Source: Erythroxylum novogranatense (lineage: Eukaryota; Streptophyta; Magnoliopsida; Malpighiales; Erythroxylaceae). From it: a stretch of 64,000 nt of DNA. Below the pieces are notes generated by a model. That model had not been told where the DNA came from, searched no databases, and saw only the letters and a list, made by a program, of their open reading frames with translations. Positions 12,003 to 22,409 of this stretch are shown here, piece after piece. The position numbers were made by a program, and so were the translations under genes. The DNA is taken from the NCBI GenBank assembly GCA_029891385.1, contig CM057225.1, positions 79,943,887 to 80,007,886 of the forward strand, written 5' to 3'. Within the stretch, counting starts at the first letter, position 1; every line of letters starts with the position of its first letter.

Positions 12003-12511
12003 TAGGGGTGAGCATTCGAGTAATTCGTACCAATTTTTTGTTGTTGGTCCGACACAATTATCCAAATTTTTTCATCTTACCCAAATTAAACTCGAAATTT
12101 CATTACCCGAACTGAATTATCCGAAATTTTGTTCGGGTAAAGCCCAAATTACCCGAAATTTTATTTGGTTCTCTTTCAAAAATTACACAAAATAACTAAA
12201 TACTTGAATTACATTTTTATATCTCAACAAATAGTTGAATTCACTAATAATATAACCAAATATTTCAATTAACTAGCATAATTAATCTGTTAATTCTACA
12301 AAAAATAACGAAATGTATTTTCATAATTTTTTTAAACTTAATTCGGATAATCGGGCCGACCCAAATTTTTTTAGAGTTACACGTCCCAGCCTGAAAATAA
12401 TTCGGGTAATACCCGTCCCGGCCTAAATTACCCGAAATTTAATATTTTCTTACCCGAATTAATTCGGGTCGGGTCGGATAATCGGGCCGGCCCGAATAAT
12501 GCTCATCCGTA
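12003..12511. mobile_element. hAT-type MITE, 509 bp
   Basis: Ends read TAGGGGTGAGCA and, reverse-complemented, TACGGATGAGCA, an imperfect terminal inverted repeat. The flanks are CTTGCAGA (11995-12002) and CTTGCAAA (12512-12519), an 8-bp target duplication with one mismatch, as made by hAT transposases. The interior repeats CCGAAATT/CGGGTAAT words and has no ORF, so it depends on a transposase elsewhere. Confidence 0.75.
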
Positions 12512-12519
12512 CTTGCAAA

Positions 12520-12998
12520 GCTCACAAAAGACCAAATATTGGTTATTCATTAATAGAAACCTTCTTTAAAGAATAGAGTTTCACTAGAAAAGTTTTATCA
12601 GATGAATTACAAAATCAAAAGGTCCACAAAGGAAGCTCCTCCTATTCAAGATATAGCTAAATGCACTCATATGATTAACATAGATGTTTATGCTACCTCC
12701 TGATCTGCAACATGTAATTCTACAAGATTAGCTAGTTGATAGAGGACAACATAAATGCTATTGATAGATTTTAAAAAATTGTGCTAAATTCAGTTGAGTG
12801 TTATACCCTTGAGATGTGTAAAGTTGATATCCAAAGACTTCTCAAATAGATGTTGGCTAATGTGGAGTTCCAATGTATATTGCTAGTTTGGTTGGTAAAA
12901 ACAGTTTAGAAAAGAACAATAACCTTGGACATTTTGCTAAATGTAACTCGACTGAAACTTTCACGAAAATAACCTATAAGGAAATTCAAGAGAAAACG
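12520..12998. other. intergenic DNA, nothing recognised
   Basis: No gene, RNA or repeat structure supported. It holds chance frames only. Confidence 0.5.
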
Positions 12999-13016
12999 GC
13001 TCTAAAGGTTTACTTT

Positions 13017-13840
13017 TTTTTTAACGATAACAAATGTGCTCAGCACAGATTATTAAGATCCAATGTTAAAGCGTCATACAGAAAAGAAAGGGGGCATACT
13101 TCCCACTCAAAACCAGACATAAAATTAGTTGCCCTAGCTATGGTATGAGCAACTTGATTCGTTGATTTTCTAACAAATGCAAAAGAGTTCGATGATAGCT
13201 CATGGAGGAGAGCTTTATAATCCTGAATAATCATTGAAAAATAAGAATAAAATATATGCGTAGATGTCAAAAATTAGGTAACGACCTGACAATCCGTTTC
13301 CACGCACATGGGGAAAAAAGATAAAGATTTGATCCAGCTCAAAGCTTCTCGAAAATAAAGTGCCTCGCCAACTCGTGGATCTCTCCAACCTGGTAGCGTC
13401 ATCAATTTACCAGCACAATTACGCCTTTGAGAGTTACGGATAACCATACCAAGGACATAATGCCCATTCTCCAACAAAGCAACATCAACGTTACACTTAA
13501 ATTGGTTTGGAGCTGGTGCCTCCCAACAAGCCGAAGTGCATGAATTTCGTGATACACTGGTAGTAGTTGATGTCTTTGCTGCCTTCCATTCGGAGAGTGT
13601 CGTTCATGCTCGACTTAGGATCAAATGATGGGGTGAACCCTTGACGATCACATTACTTCATTGCAATAAAGCCACAAACTCCATATTATCATAAAAATTT
13701 CCTCCTGGTGTGATTGTGAGAATGATGTAACCACACTCGTAAGCCATTCATGCAAATAGGAGATAGCGTGCCAGCCCACATTCGATAGTAGCCAAACGGA
13801 TTGGGCAAAATCACATATATAAAAAAAAAAAACATGTAAT
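13017..13840 (-). mobile_element. 5'-truncated LINE insertion with RNase H remnant
   Basis: An 18-bp direct repeat GCTCTAAAGGTTTACTTT sits at 12999-13016 and 13841-13858, a perfect target duplication. A T run on the plus strand (13013-13022) is the poly-A tail of a minus-strand insertion. Inside, minus-strand text matches the RNase H (RVT_3) end of plant L1-type LINEs: KCNVDVALLENGHYVLGMVI, a GEALYFREALSWIKSL block, VETDCQVV, and farther on FVRKSTNQVAHTIARAT. RNase H acidic residues are present, but the frame breaks between 13274 and 13270 and the 5' part is missing. Confidence 0.85.
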
Positions 13841-13858
13841 GCTCTAAAGGTTTACTTT

Positions 13859-14530
13859 AATCTCATGCTTTTAGTTTAGAATAATAGTGATATAAATTAC
13901 CCCAAAAAATAAGCAAATTATGGATAGTTATCATCTATCTAAAAAGTTTGGTTTGATATAAATTCTGGAGGTTAAAACCAAGAATAAAAAATTTAAATCC
14001 AATAAATTGTTGCTTTGAAAGATTTGTACGTTTTTTCGAATCATCAATCACATTATAATAAGAGAATTATTGTGGCTTACAATCTTGATAAAGTGTATAT
14101 ATCTATCAGGTTAATAATTGTTGATCAATTTATTTATATGATGATCAATACTGACTAGGATCTCAATGCTTTTAAGGCAACCTTTTGTGTAAATTGTGAA
14201 TAATGAATTCCAAAGGAATTCACTTTAGAGGGAGTTGTCTAATCTTAGCTCCACCATGAATTGCCTTTAGTTGGTGTTGTGGGATTTTAGAATTACTTTA
14301 TTCTTCAAAGAGGCTAAATGTGACATACTTATAAAAATAAAAAGTTCAATTTGAAAGTTATAAACATACCAGATGGTTCAATAAAAAGCACTTGAAAACG
14401 AGCGACTATAATAAGAATATGGAGGGGTTGATCTTCCCAAGTGGAATTATTAAAGTTTCAAAGATAGCATCATTGTAGTACAATTAATATACTTAATATA
14501 TAATGGGGCTTATTATAATTAGAACAATAA
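13859..14530. other. AT-rich DNA before the long LINE relic
   Basis: No gene recognised. It may contain the eroded 5' part of the LINE that becomes readable from about 14530. Confidence 0.4.
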
Positions 14531-17500
14531 ACAAGAAGGAAGATGGTTATTTGAAAGAAACTTGATCGATCTTTGGTTAACTTCCTATGGCTCCCTAAAT
14601 TTACTAAAGGTATGACACATGTTTATAATGATTTATGCTCTTATCATTGTCCAACTAAGGTTAGGTTGGGCATAAAATCAAGTAAAAGCAATCATCTATT
14701 CAGATTCAATAACTTCATTGAAAATATAGAGGGTTTTGAAAAAAGATTTTATATGAGGTTTGAATTGCAACATCGTGGGGTTTTAATTTTATAAGTGCGT
14801 AAGGAAACTTGAGGTAGTGAATTATAAATTGAAAAGGCTTTATAATGATAAGTTAAAAAATACTAATTTAGCCATCACAAGAGCCAGAGAAGGTCTTTGC
14901 AACATTTAGAGGAGTATGGACCTTAAAACCAATGATGAAGTAATGAGATAAAAAGAAAAGGAAGCTCTCAAGGTCTATAAACAGGCACTAGAAAACTATT
15001 ATTCATTGTTGGAACAAAGTGTTAAAGTTACTGGATGAAGGCAGGAGATGAAGATCACTAGATTTTTCCTTGACGACATTCTCAATAGAAAGAACTCGAA
15101 CAATATATGTTTTCAAATGAATGAAAATAGAGAAAACATTTGGGATCAAGATGAGCTTAAAGAGTTACACATAATCACTTTTAGGAATTACTTATGCACT
15201 TTCAATATTACTTGCTTAGATCTTCATGAATTAAGGGATTTTACTCTAGAAGTTCTATCTCATTAGCTTAATAAGGATATGATTATACTATTCCTAAGAT
15301 TAAAGAAACCTTCTTCAATATGAACCTTGAAAAGTATCTAGGGTCAGATGGATTTAACACTTATTTCTATCAAGAAATATAGGACTTGATAGTTACTCTG
15401 GTGATTAAGATTGTCATAAAGTTCTTCACAAATGGAATATTGTTAAGTAAGTTGAACAATAATCATGTTATTTATATCCTAAAATTCCTAGTGTAAGTTC
15501 CCTCAATGATTTCATGCTTATCTAATATTGTAATATAATTTATAAGATCTTTTTAAGCTACTTACTTTAAGGTTAAGAGTAGGGTTAAAGAGTTCTGTTA
15601 ATACAAGTCAAGGAGGAGAAGTGTTGGGGACAACCTTTTGCTGGGCTATCAATTATTCAAGGGCTATAAGGAGTTATTTTTTTTAAGACATTAGATTTGG
15701 TTAGTTACAGATTTATTTTAGATTCGCTAACTACATTGGATTTCCATACAAGTTCATCCATTTGATTGAAATTTATGTATGTTCTCCCTTATTTGTAGTA
15801 CTTATAAATGGTGAAACAACTAAATCTTTCAAGGGGATTAAGGTAGAGGGATCTTATATCCTTATAACTAATTATTATTTGAACTAAGGTCCTCACTTTT
15901 TGATTTCTCATCAGAATAAGTAAAGGAATACATTTAAATTTTATTATAAATGCAAGAGGGTATGACTAATCAACATCTTATTTGCATATGATCTATTGCT
16001 TCTCTATGAGGTAGATAATGGCTTCATAAGTTTATTAATGGACTTATTAAATATGTTCAATAGGTTCTCTAATCTTACAATTAATACGAATAAGAATTAA
16101 ATATCTATTTCCTCCTATTGGATGAACCTCTTCAACTCACTCACCACAATTTTAGGATTGAGACATTAAGAGATGTCTTTTAAACATCTTAGAATTCTAA
16201 TTTCAAACAAAAAATTATATTATCAATATTGACAACAACTCTTTGACTCTATTAATAAGAGAATAAATCACTGGAGTACCTAAGTTGGAAGGTTACAACT
16301 TATATCAACTATCCTTAATAGCCTTCACACTTACTGGTTCTACCACTTGTTCATGCCTCAAAAGCTAATTAAAGATATTAAGAAACTGATAAAGAAATTT
16401 CTACGAATTAGTTCAATTATAAATCTTTATAGGGATAAAGTTAAATAGACAAAGAATTGTACCCTAAAGAATAAAGGTGGCATAGGACTTAAACTAATAA
16501 GAACTACAAATAAGATGTTTTTAGCCAAATGGATTTGGAAACTATTTAAAAATCATAATTAATTTGGTTATATGGATGCATGCCTATATATTAAAGGATC
16601 AAAGCTTTTAAAATATCAAATGCAAACAAACTTATTCTTGGAATTGTAATCGAATTATGAAATTGACAAGAAAAATGTTACAAGAAAACTAGAACATTGT
16701 AAGCAATGAAGAAATAACATAGTTTTGGTACAATAATTGGAATAGTGTGGACCCATATACACCATTCTAGAACTAAAGGAACTGAAATTTGAACTCCCTA
16801 TAAAGGTTCAACTCCCTATAAAGACCATAGTCAGCTTAATCATTACTTATGGTGTACAACATTCTAATCCAAGGGATTTCCCTTATCAAGGAGCAAACCT
16901 AGTTATAGTCCTTATATAGAGGCAATGAATAAGCTTTTGGAGAGTTTATAGCTCTAGTAAGTGTTCCAAAAAATCATGTTTGAACATGTTTAGAACTCTA
17001 GCTTAACAATCTTGTAATAAAGGTTAGTATGGTTTCCTTACATATGTCCCAAGGCCTCCTTCATTTTATGGCTGGAAATCAAACAAGGTTTGAAAATAAT
17101 GAATAAATTAAAAGGAATTCTTGTCATTAACAATCTTTACAAACTCTGTAATCTAATTCAAGGAACCTAAGTCACTTATTATCTAAGTGCAGTTTCTCTA
17201 CTACATTTTTGAGCTAAACTTATAACTATGGTTATTAAAATTCTTTAGAAGAAATTGGCTCCAATTCATCAATTAGGCTAAGAAAATTTTTCTTATTCAA
17301 TGAGATCAATTTATTCTCAAATTATGAATCAGTTGCGGTGTCTACTCACATTGGAAGGATAGAAGTATGAAATAGTTTGAAAACGTTCAATAAACATTCC
17401 AGTTGTTTATTCATAATATATGTACTATATTAGGTTATTGATCTTGGCTCAAACCATTCAATTGAAGATGAGAGATATGATCCCCTTAGTGTTGCTATTA

Positions 17501-17654
17501 ACAAAGAATCTTAAATGGATGTAAGTTAATCTCAAGCTAAACAACATTGTGAGTTTTAATTTCTACTTTAATTAGCCTTTTTACCCTTGTTTTGGTTACT
17601 TGATAGTTTCCCTCTGGTTGCTCTCACCAGATGTAATCCTTTTTTATTTTAATA
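14530..17654 (+). mobile_element. decayed L1-like LINE (endonuclease-RT pol relic)
   Basis: Plus-strand fragments follow the plant L1 order. A linker motif WMKAGDEDH is at about 15029-15055. An RT palm residue LFAYDLLLLYEVDNG is at about 15980-16022, where the usual FADD has been damaged. MSFKHLRILISNKKLYYQY is at about 16170, GRLQLISTILNSLHTYWF at about 16290 and GIGLKLIRTTNKMFLAKW at about 16477. Stops and frameshifts occur throughout. The 3' end (GGTTGCTCTCACCAG..., about 17617-17654) is the common end of such LINEs, and abuts repeat copy 3. Confidence 0.8.
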
Positions 17655-17930
17655 CACTTCATCATCATCATCATTATATTCCGAAGTCCCGCATTAAAGC
17701 AAGGTCTAGGGGGCCTGATAGTACGTAGCCTTACCCCTATATAGTAGAGAGGCTGTTTTTAGTAGATTCACATGCAGATGTGACAAAAAAAATGATGCAG
17801 GTTAAAGAATAAATATGTAAAACTGACATGCTAAATACTTATGGAAATAAAAATACAATAAATACATTAAAAAATAAAAAAATATAATATAATCAAAGGA
17901 TATACCTGACGGTGTCCAGATCTATTAGTA
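17655..17930 (-). repeat. short interspersed repeat, copy 2 (minus)
   Basis: Read on the minus strand it has the same order as 4345-4660 and 19430-19680, including CTCTCTACTATATAGGGG, TTTAATGCGGGACTTCG and an ATGATGATGATGATG tail whose complement is at 17655-17675. It sits directly against the 3' end of the LINE relic, in the opposite orientation. Confidence 0.65.
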
Positions 17931-19267
17931 CCTAATAAGCTGATTATCTTACAATATGATCAATATGGATAAATCATTTTAGATCAATCAACACAGAAAA
18001 AAAACCCCTTCCGAAACAAATACAACATTAGATATATGCAAACACACACACACAGTGGAAAGGAAAAAAAGAAGAAGGGAAAATCTTAAATTTGCTTTTA
18101 AGTTATTTTTACTCCACTGCTAAGACAAAAAAAGGAAGATCTCTTAAAGGAAAAAAGGTAAAGTAAAAGCTGGTTGAAGAAATTATTATATATCAGGGAC
18201 AACAGATTCATCAGGGAAGAAGGAATCAGAAATTGTTACTCAACCTAAACACTTTATTTGTAGAAAACCCAAAATCCCAATATTTCTGCCATCAAATACC
18301 TCAAAAAAGTCATTTACCAATAACCAGAACAAAAAGATCTCACAAATAAATCCAATACTAATAGTAAGCTATCGATATTAGACAAATGAACTCATCCATT
18401 CAAAAAAAATCCATGAAAGTAAAGTTTTGGAGGCAAATCTAATTCTACACGATGATCAACACGAGTTTTCCGACAACATCAAAATGTCATGACAAATCTT
18501 GTTGGTTTTCCTAAGAAAAGAAGTTTGTTCGTTTCTACATATCTCAAATAGGCATGGAAACATGTGAGAACTCTTGAATGAATATGGAAATGGAAAGGAG
18601 ATGTAAATACATATCCTTCATAAATGGTAGGATCTTTGGTGCGAGAAAGAATTGATCCATATCATCTTGACTTATCAACAAGATAAATTCCTCCAAAAAA
18701 ATTCAAAGGGGCAAGAAAAAAATGCAATGTTGTTATGAAGTGAACCATCATGATTAAATCTAGTTACCTACCCTCATCCATGCAGTAAGTTTATTGTATA
18801 GGTAGATATCAGTATTAAGTAAATTCTGATACAATCTAGAAGAAGATTGTCTGTTAATAATTCTAATATAAACAATGGGGCAGTTTGTGAGCAAACCTAG
18901 ACAATATGGTTGGACTATAATCATAAAACTTTTAACTTTTATTCATGTGATTTACATATGCTAAAGTATTTTAGAAGTGCTAATCCTTTAGAGTAACCAA
19001 CTTAGATGAGAATAACCTACATAGATGCATCAAAAGTAGTAGATTTTAATACACTTATATTTCTTTAACAAAATGTTTCCTCACCTTTAGTTAAAAGTTT
19101 ACTCTTGCCATTATTAATGGAAAATATTCATTGTTTGTCTACATATTACACCATGTTCAAATCAATCAAATGAACTATAAAAAAAATGGTTGTACCATAA
19201 ATTTTGAGTAAAATAAAACATAAAGCTTAATACATTTACTTATTGGTTAGTGATTGATTAACTCAAA
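17931..19267. other. intergenic DNA
   Basis: AT-rich, with a short (CA)n run near 18044-18053. No supported gene. It may hold the eroded 5' part of the copia relic that becomes readable at 19268. Confidence 0.4.
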
Positions 19268-19429
19268 ATGGTTGTACAAAATGAAATATAAGTATGATGG
19301 TAGTATTGAGTGCATTAAGGTGTCACTCATTTCTAAGGGTTTTATATATGCTAAAGTGACAGGCTACCATGAAACTTTTGCTCGAGTTGCATAAATTACT
19401 ACTTTGAATTGCTTAGTTCCATTTATTGT

Positions 19430-19680
19430 CATTACATAATTATTTATTTATTTATGTATTTATTGTAATTTTAGTTTACATAATTATTTAATGTTGTCAG
19501 TTTTGCTTATGTACTCTTTAACCTGTATCACTCTTTTATTGTCACATATGTATATAGGTCTAGCGGAAACAACCTCTCTACTATGTAGAGGTAAGGCTAT
19601 ATATTATCAAATTCTCCATACCTCACTTTATTGCGGGACTTCAGATGGAGTGTGATAATCATAATGATGACATCTTTAAG
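19430..19680 (+). repeat. short interspersed repeat, copy 3, inside the copia relic
   Basis: Matches copy 1 almost word for word from TTTATTGTAATTTTA to the ATGATGAC tail. It interrupts copia RT text between AKITT-like (about 19400) and AFLYKD (about 19705), so it inserted after the copia element. No clean target duplication could be fixed. Confidence 0.7.
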
Positions 19681-20203
19681 AAAACCAATGATTAGATGTT
19701 AATAAAGCTTTCTTATATAAAGATCTAGCTGATGAATTATACATGAAGGTATTAAAAGGTTTCAACAAACCAAGTGATAATTGTGCTTGCAAGATAAACA
19801 AGTCCATTTATGAGCTTAAACAAATGTCTGTCTAGATGTTGGTTTTAGAAAATTTCAAGTTTGACAACCTTCTGTTTAGTTAGATGATTTGGTTCTTGTC
19901 AGGAATAATCCACCGATAAAAAATTAGGTTAAACTTCATCTTAATTTAGCTTTTCTCATTAAATACTTAGGTAATATGAAGTTTTTCCTTGTTATTGAAG
20001 TGACTCGTAGTAAAGAAGGAATAGTTGTCAATCAACAAAAAATATACCCTCAATCTTTTGGAAGATACATTACTTTTAGACACTCAATATGCTAGTTTTC
20101 TCATTGAATCACGATGTAATTTAGTAGCGAGTATAGGTGATCCATTTTTTAAAATGTAAATCAATGTTATCATCTTATTAGTAGATTACTCTATTAGATA
20201 ATC

Positions 20204-20378
20204 TGTGAGATCCCACATCAGTTAAAGAGGAAAACAAAGTACGTCTTATAAGAGTACAGATACCTCTTTCTCATAGATACATTTTCTCATATACGAGAAT
20301 AGCAAAACTGCAAGATCTTAACCCGATGAATAATTCAAAGTGGACAATATTTATGAGTAGGTAGTCTGGGTTATTACA
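20204..20378 (+). mobile_element. TRIM-like solo LTR (175 bp) inside the copia relic
   Basis: Starts TGTGAGATCCCACATCA and ends GTTATTACA, the end words of a widespread small plant LTR (TRIM/Cassandra-like) that I recognise from many genomes. Flanks TAATC (20199-20203) and TAATT (20379-20383) fit a 5-bp target duplication with one change. Only one LTR is present, so internal sequence was lost by LTR-LTR recombination. Confidence 0.6.
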
Positions 20379-20870
20379 TAATTACTAATCTAATATCACT
20401 TTTCCAATATAAGCCTTAAGTCTTATACGGGATCCTCAAAGTCTACATATGAATCCATCATATTGAGTTCTTCAATATCTCAAAATAACGCAGGATTAAA
20501 GTACTTTTCTTTCACTGTAGTAAAGTACACTAAATTATATATTGTGATTCAAATCAGGCAAATTATCCAACGACTAGACATTCCAACACTGGTTATATAG
20601 TTTTTGTTTTTGGCATATAATCCAATTTCTTAAAAATTTAAGAAGCATAATACAGTTTTGTGTTCTTCAATTGAGGTCAAACATAAGGCCATGGGCCATG
20701 GGCAATGTTACTAGTGAACTGTTGTGGCTTTATTCTGTACTGTTAGACCTTAAGATTTTAGTGTCATATATCATATTCCTCTTTCGAGATAAGTAAGCAA
20801 TCTTGCAAATTGGAATTTGTGATATGTGAAATCCTGAAATTGAGCTTGTGATTTTAATGGCTTGATGAAA

Positions 20871-21284
20871 TTTAACACCTTGGAAAAATTAGACAATATT
20901 TGTGAATTAAGTTATTAGATGCCTAAAAATTGAAAGATTAATTTATAAACTTGAAGGGAAAAAAACTCTGGTGAAGAAACATGTGGTTTTAATGTACTGT
21001 TAAAATAAACACTTCACAAGTATTAACTTTTGATAGGAATATTGGATTGAGGTGATTTTGTAAGGCTTATGAATACATCATGTGTATTAGGACGACCGAG
21101 TTGCAAATACAACCATTGGGTGATCGATCTGTGGTGTTTATGGATTGTAAAGGGGATTTGAAATAGAAAGTCATGAGAAATTGCAACAAGGAGAACCTAG
21201 GCTATATATATGCATATAATTCCATCATCTAATTGGAGCAAATATCATTTTGTTGGTTAAGATATATTATCCGAGGGTTAAATA
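20871..21284. other. intergenic DNA, possible 3' flank of the copia relic
   Basis: No gene recognised. Includes a CTATATATATGCATATA stretch near 21200. Confidence 0.4.
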
Positions 21285-21286
21285 GG

Positions 21287-21348
21287 GACGGCCAGATGAG
21301 TTATATGGAAACAATGAAGATGGATTGAGAAACATGAGGACGGTGAAA
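21287..21348 (+). pseudogene. alpha-dioxygenase exon-5 relic
   Basis: The codons GGA AAC AAT GAA GAT GGA (21308-21325) encode the same GNNEDG as the intact gene's exon 5 (GGA AAT AAC GAG GAC GGC), and every difference falls on a third position. Downstream, MRT in ATGAGGACG also matches VRT. Upstream, TAG|GGACGGCC mirrors the intron acceptor and start of exon 5, with an extra base or two near 21298. Homology stops at about 21348, where the GGTAC-end element begins. This looks like a remnant of a second alpha-DOX copy about 13 kb downstream, in the same orientation. Confidence 0.65.
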
Positions 21349-21349
21349 T

Positions 21350-22285
21350 CAACGTATTGAATTCTGTTTCGTATTGGTGTAAAACTGGTATGAAATTTTT
21401 AATTTTAGTACCGGTTTTAAATATTGGCCAAATACTGACCGGTATCGAAAATTTTAAAAATTTGAGGAGTTTTTTGCAAAATTTTCAAAATCTGCCTCCC
21501 TCTGTCCAACCTCTCATTTTCTCTTTTTTTTTCAAAGTTTTTAAAATAATAATAAATGTTTTATTACTAGTAATAATTATAAATTAAATAAAACTTAAAA
21601 ATAATTTTTTTAATTTTAATTAGTAATAAATTATTTTTATTTAAATTTATTTTAATATTTTATATAATAAAGTATTAATAAAAATATTTTATTTTTAAAA
21701 TAAATAATTTAAAAGTATTATTTATAAACTAATATTTATTTTATATTTTTAATTATTAAATCAAAATTTATTTGAAATTTATATATTTTAAAATATATTT
21801 TAAATTTAATTATATTTATTAATAATTATTAAATTAATTTTATATATTAAATTAAAATTGTGATTATGTCTAATTAAATATAAAATGAAATAGAATGTGA
21901 AAAATAACAATTCTAAAAATAATTCAAAATTTTGATAAAATACAAAAATTTGAATTATTTTTATTATTTTACAAGAAATTATTATATTTAGATAATTGTT
22001 ATATATAGATATATATTATATATAGATAATTATTATATTTAGAAACAATTAAAATATAATAAAGATATATATAAACTAAAATAGATAATATATAAAAAAG
22101 CTAAATTAAATAAACTACAACTATATAATATGGTAATGAACTATTTTATAATTTTTAAAATTTAAGGAGTATTTTATAAATTTAAAAATTACTAAAAAAA
22201 AGTATCTGATATCGATCGTTACCGTATAGTTATGTTCCAAATTTCAATTCGGTAGTAAATTCAATGGAATACTCATAACTCTGGT
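21350..22285. mobile_element. AT-rich non-autonomous element with GGTAC/CGGTA-rich ends (copy A)
   Basis: A very AT-rich block bounded by GTATTGAATTCTGTTTCGTATTGG... on the left (with ACCGGT and GGTATCG words) and, in reverse complement on the right, GTATTCCATTGAATTTACTACC... with CGGTAACGATCG. The ends look like weak inverted repeats. Similar words flank 31750-32755 and appear at 63690-63840. No ORF. Boundaries are approximate. Confidence 0.4.
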
Positions 22286-22342
22286 TGAAATTGTATTATG
22301 TATATGTTTTGTGATGCCGCCATATTTTTGACAGTTGCCACT

Positions 22343-22352
22343 CTTCCCGCGC
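22343..22352 (+). promoter_or_regulatory. E2F-like site upstream of EXO1
   Basis: CTTCCCGCGC, 58 bp before the ATG. It is one base away from the plant E2F consensus TTTCCCGC. S-phase regulation through E2F is common for replication and repair genes, so the position is plausible, but a match this short could be chance. Confidence 0.35.
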
Positions 22353-22409
22353 TTTTCTCTTAAGGCTTTTAACACAATAAATGCATTCCTAAAATTCCAA
22401 GACTAAACA

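Larger units (their letters stand above)
19268..20870 (+). mobile_element. decayed Ty1/copia pol relic (RT to RNase H)
   Basis: Readable pieces in order: YKMKYKYDGSIECIKV and GYHETFARVA (about 19275-19395), then, after an inserted repeat, AFLYKDLADELYMKVLKGF and CKINKSIYELKQ (about 19705-19830), IKYLGNMKFFLVIEVTRSKE (about 19955-20020), and the RNase H text YCDSNQANYPTTRHSNTGYI (about 20545-20600) followed by FRDKQAILQIG-like text near 20790. The frame is destroyed by stops, shifts and two insertions. The LTRs were not located. Confidence 0.75.
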
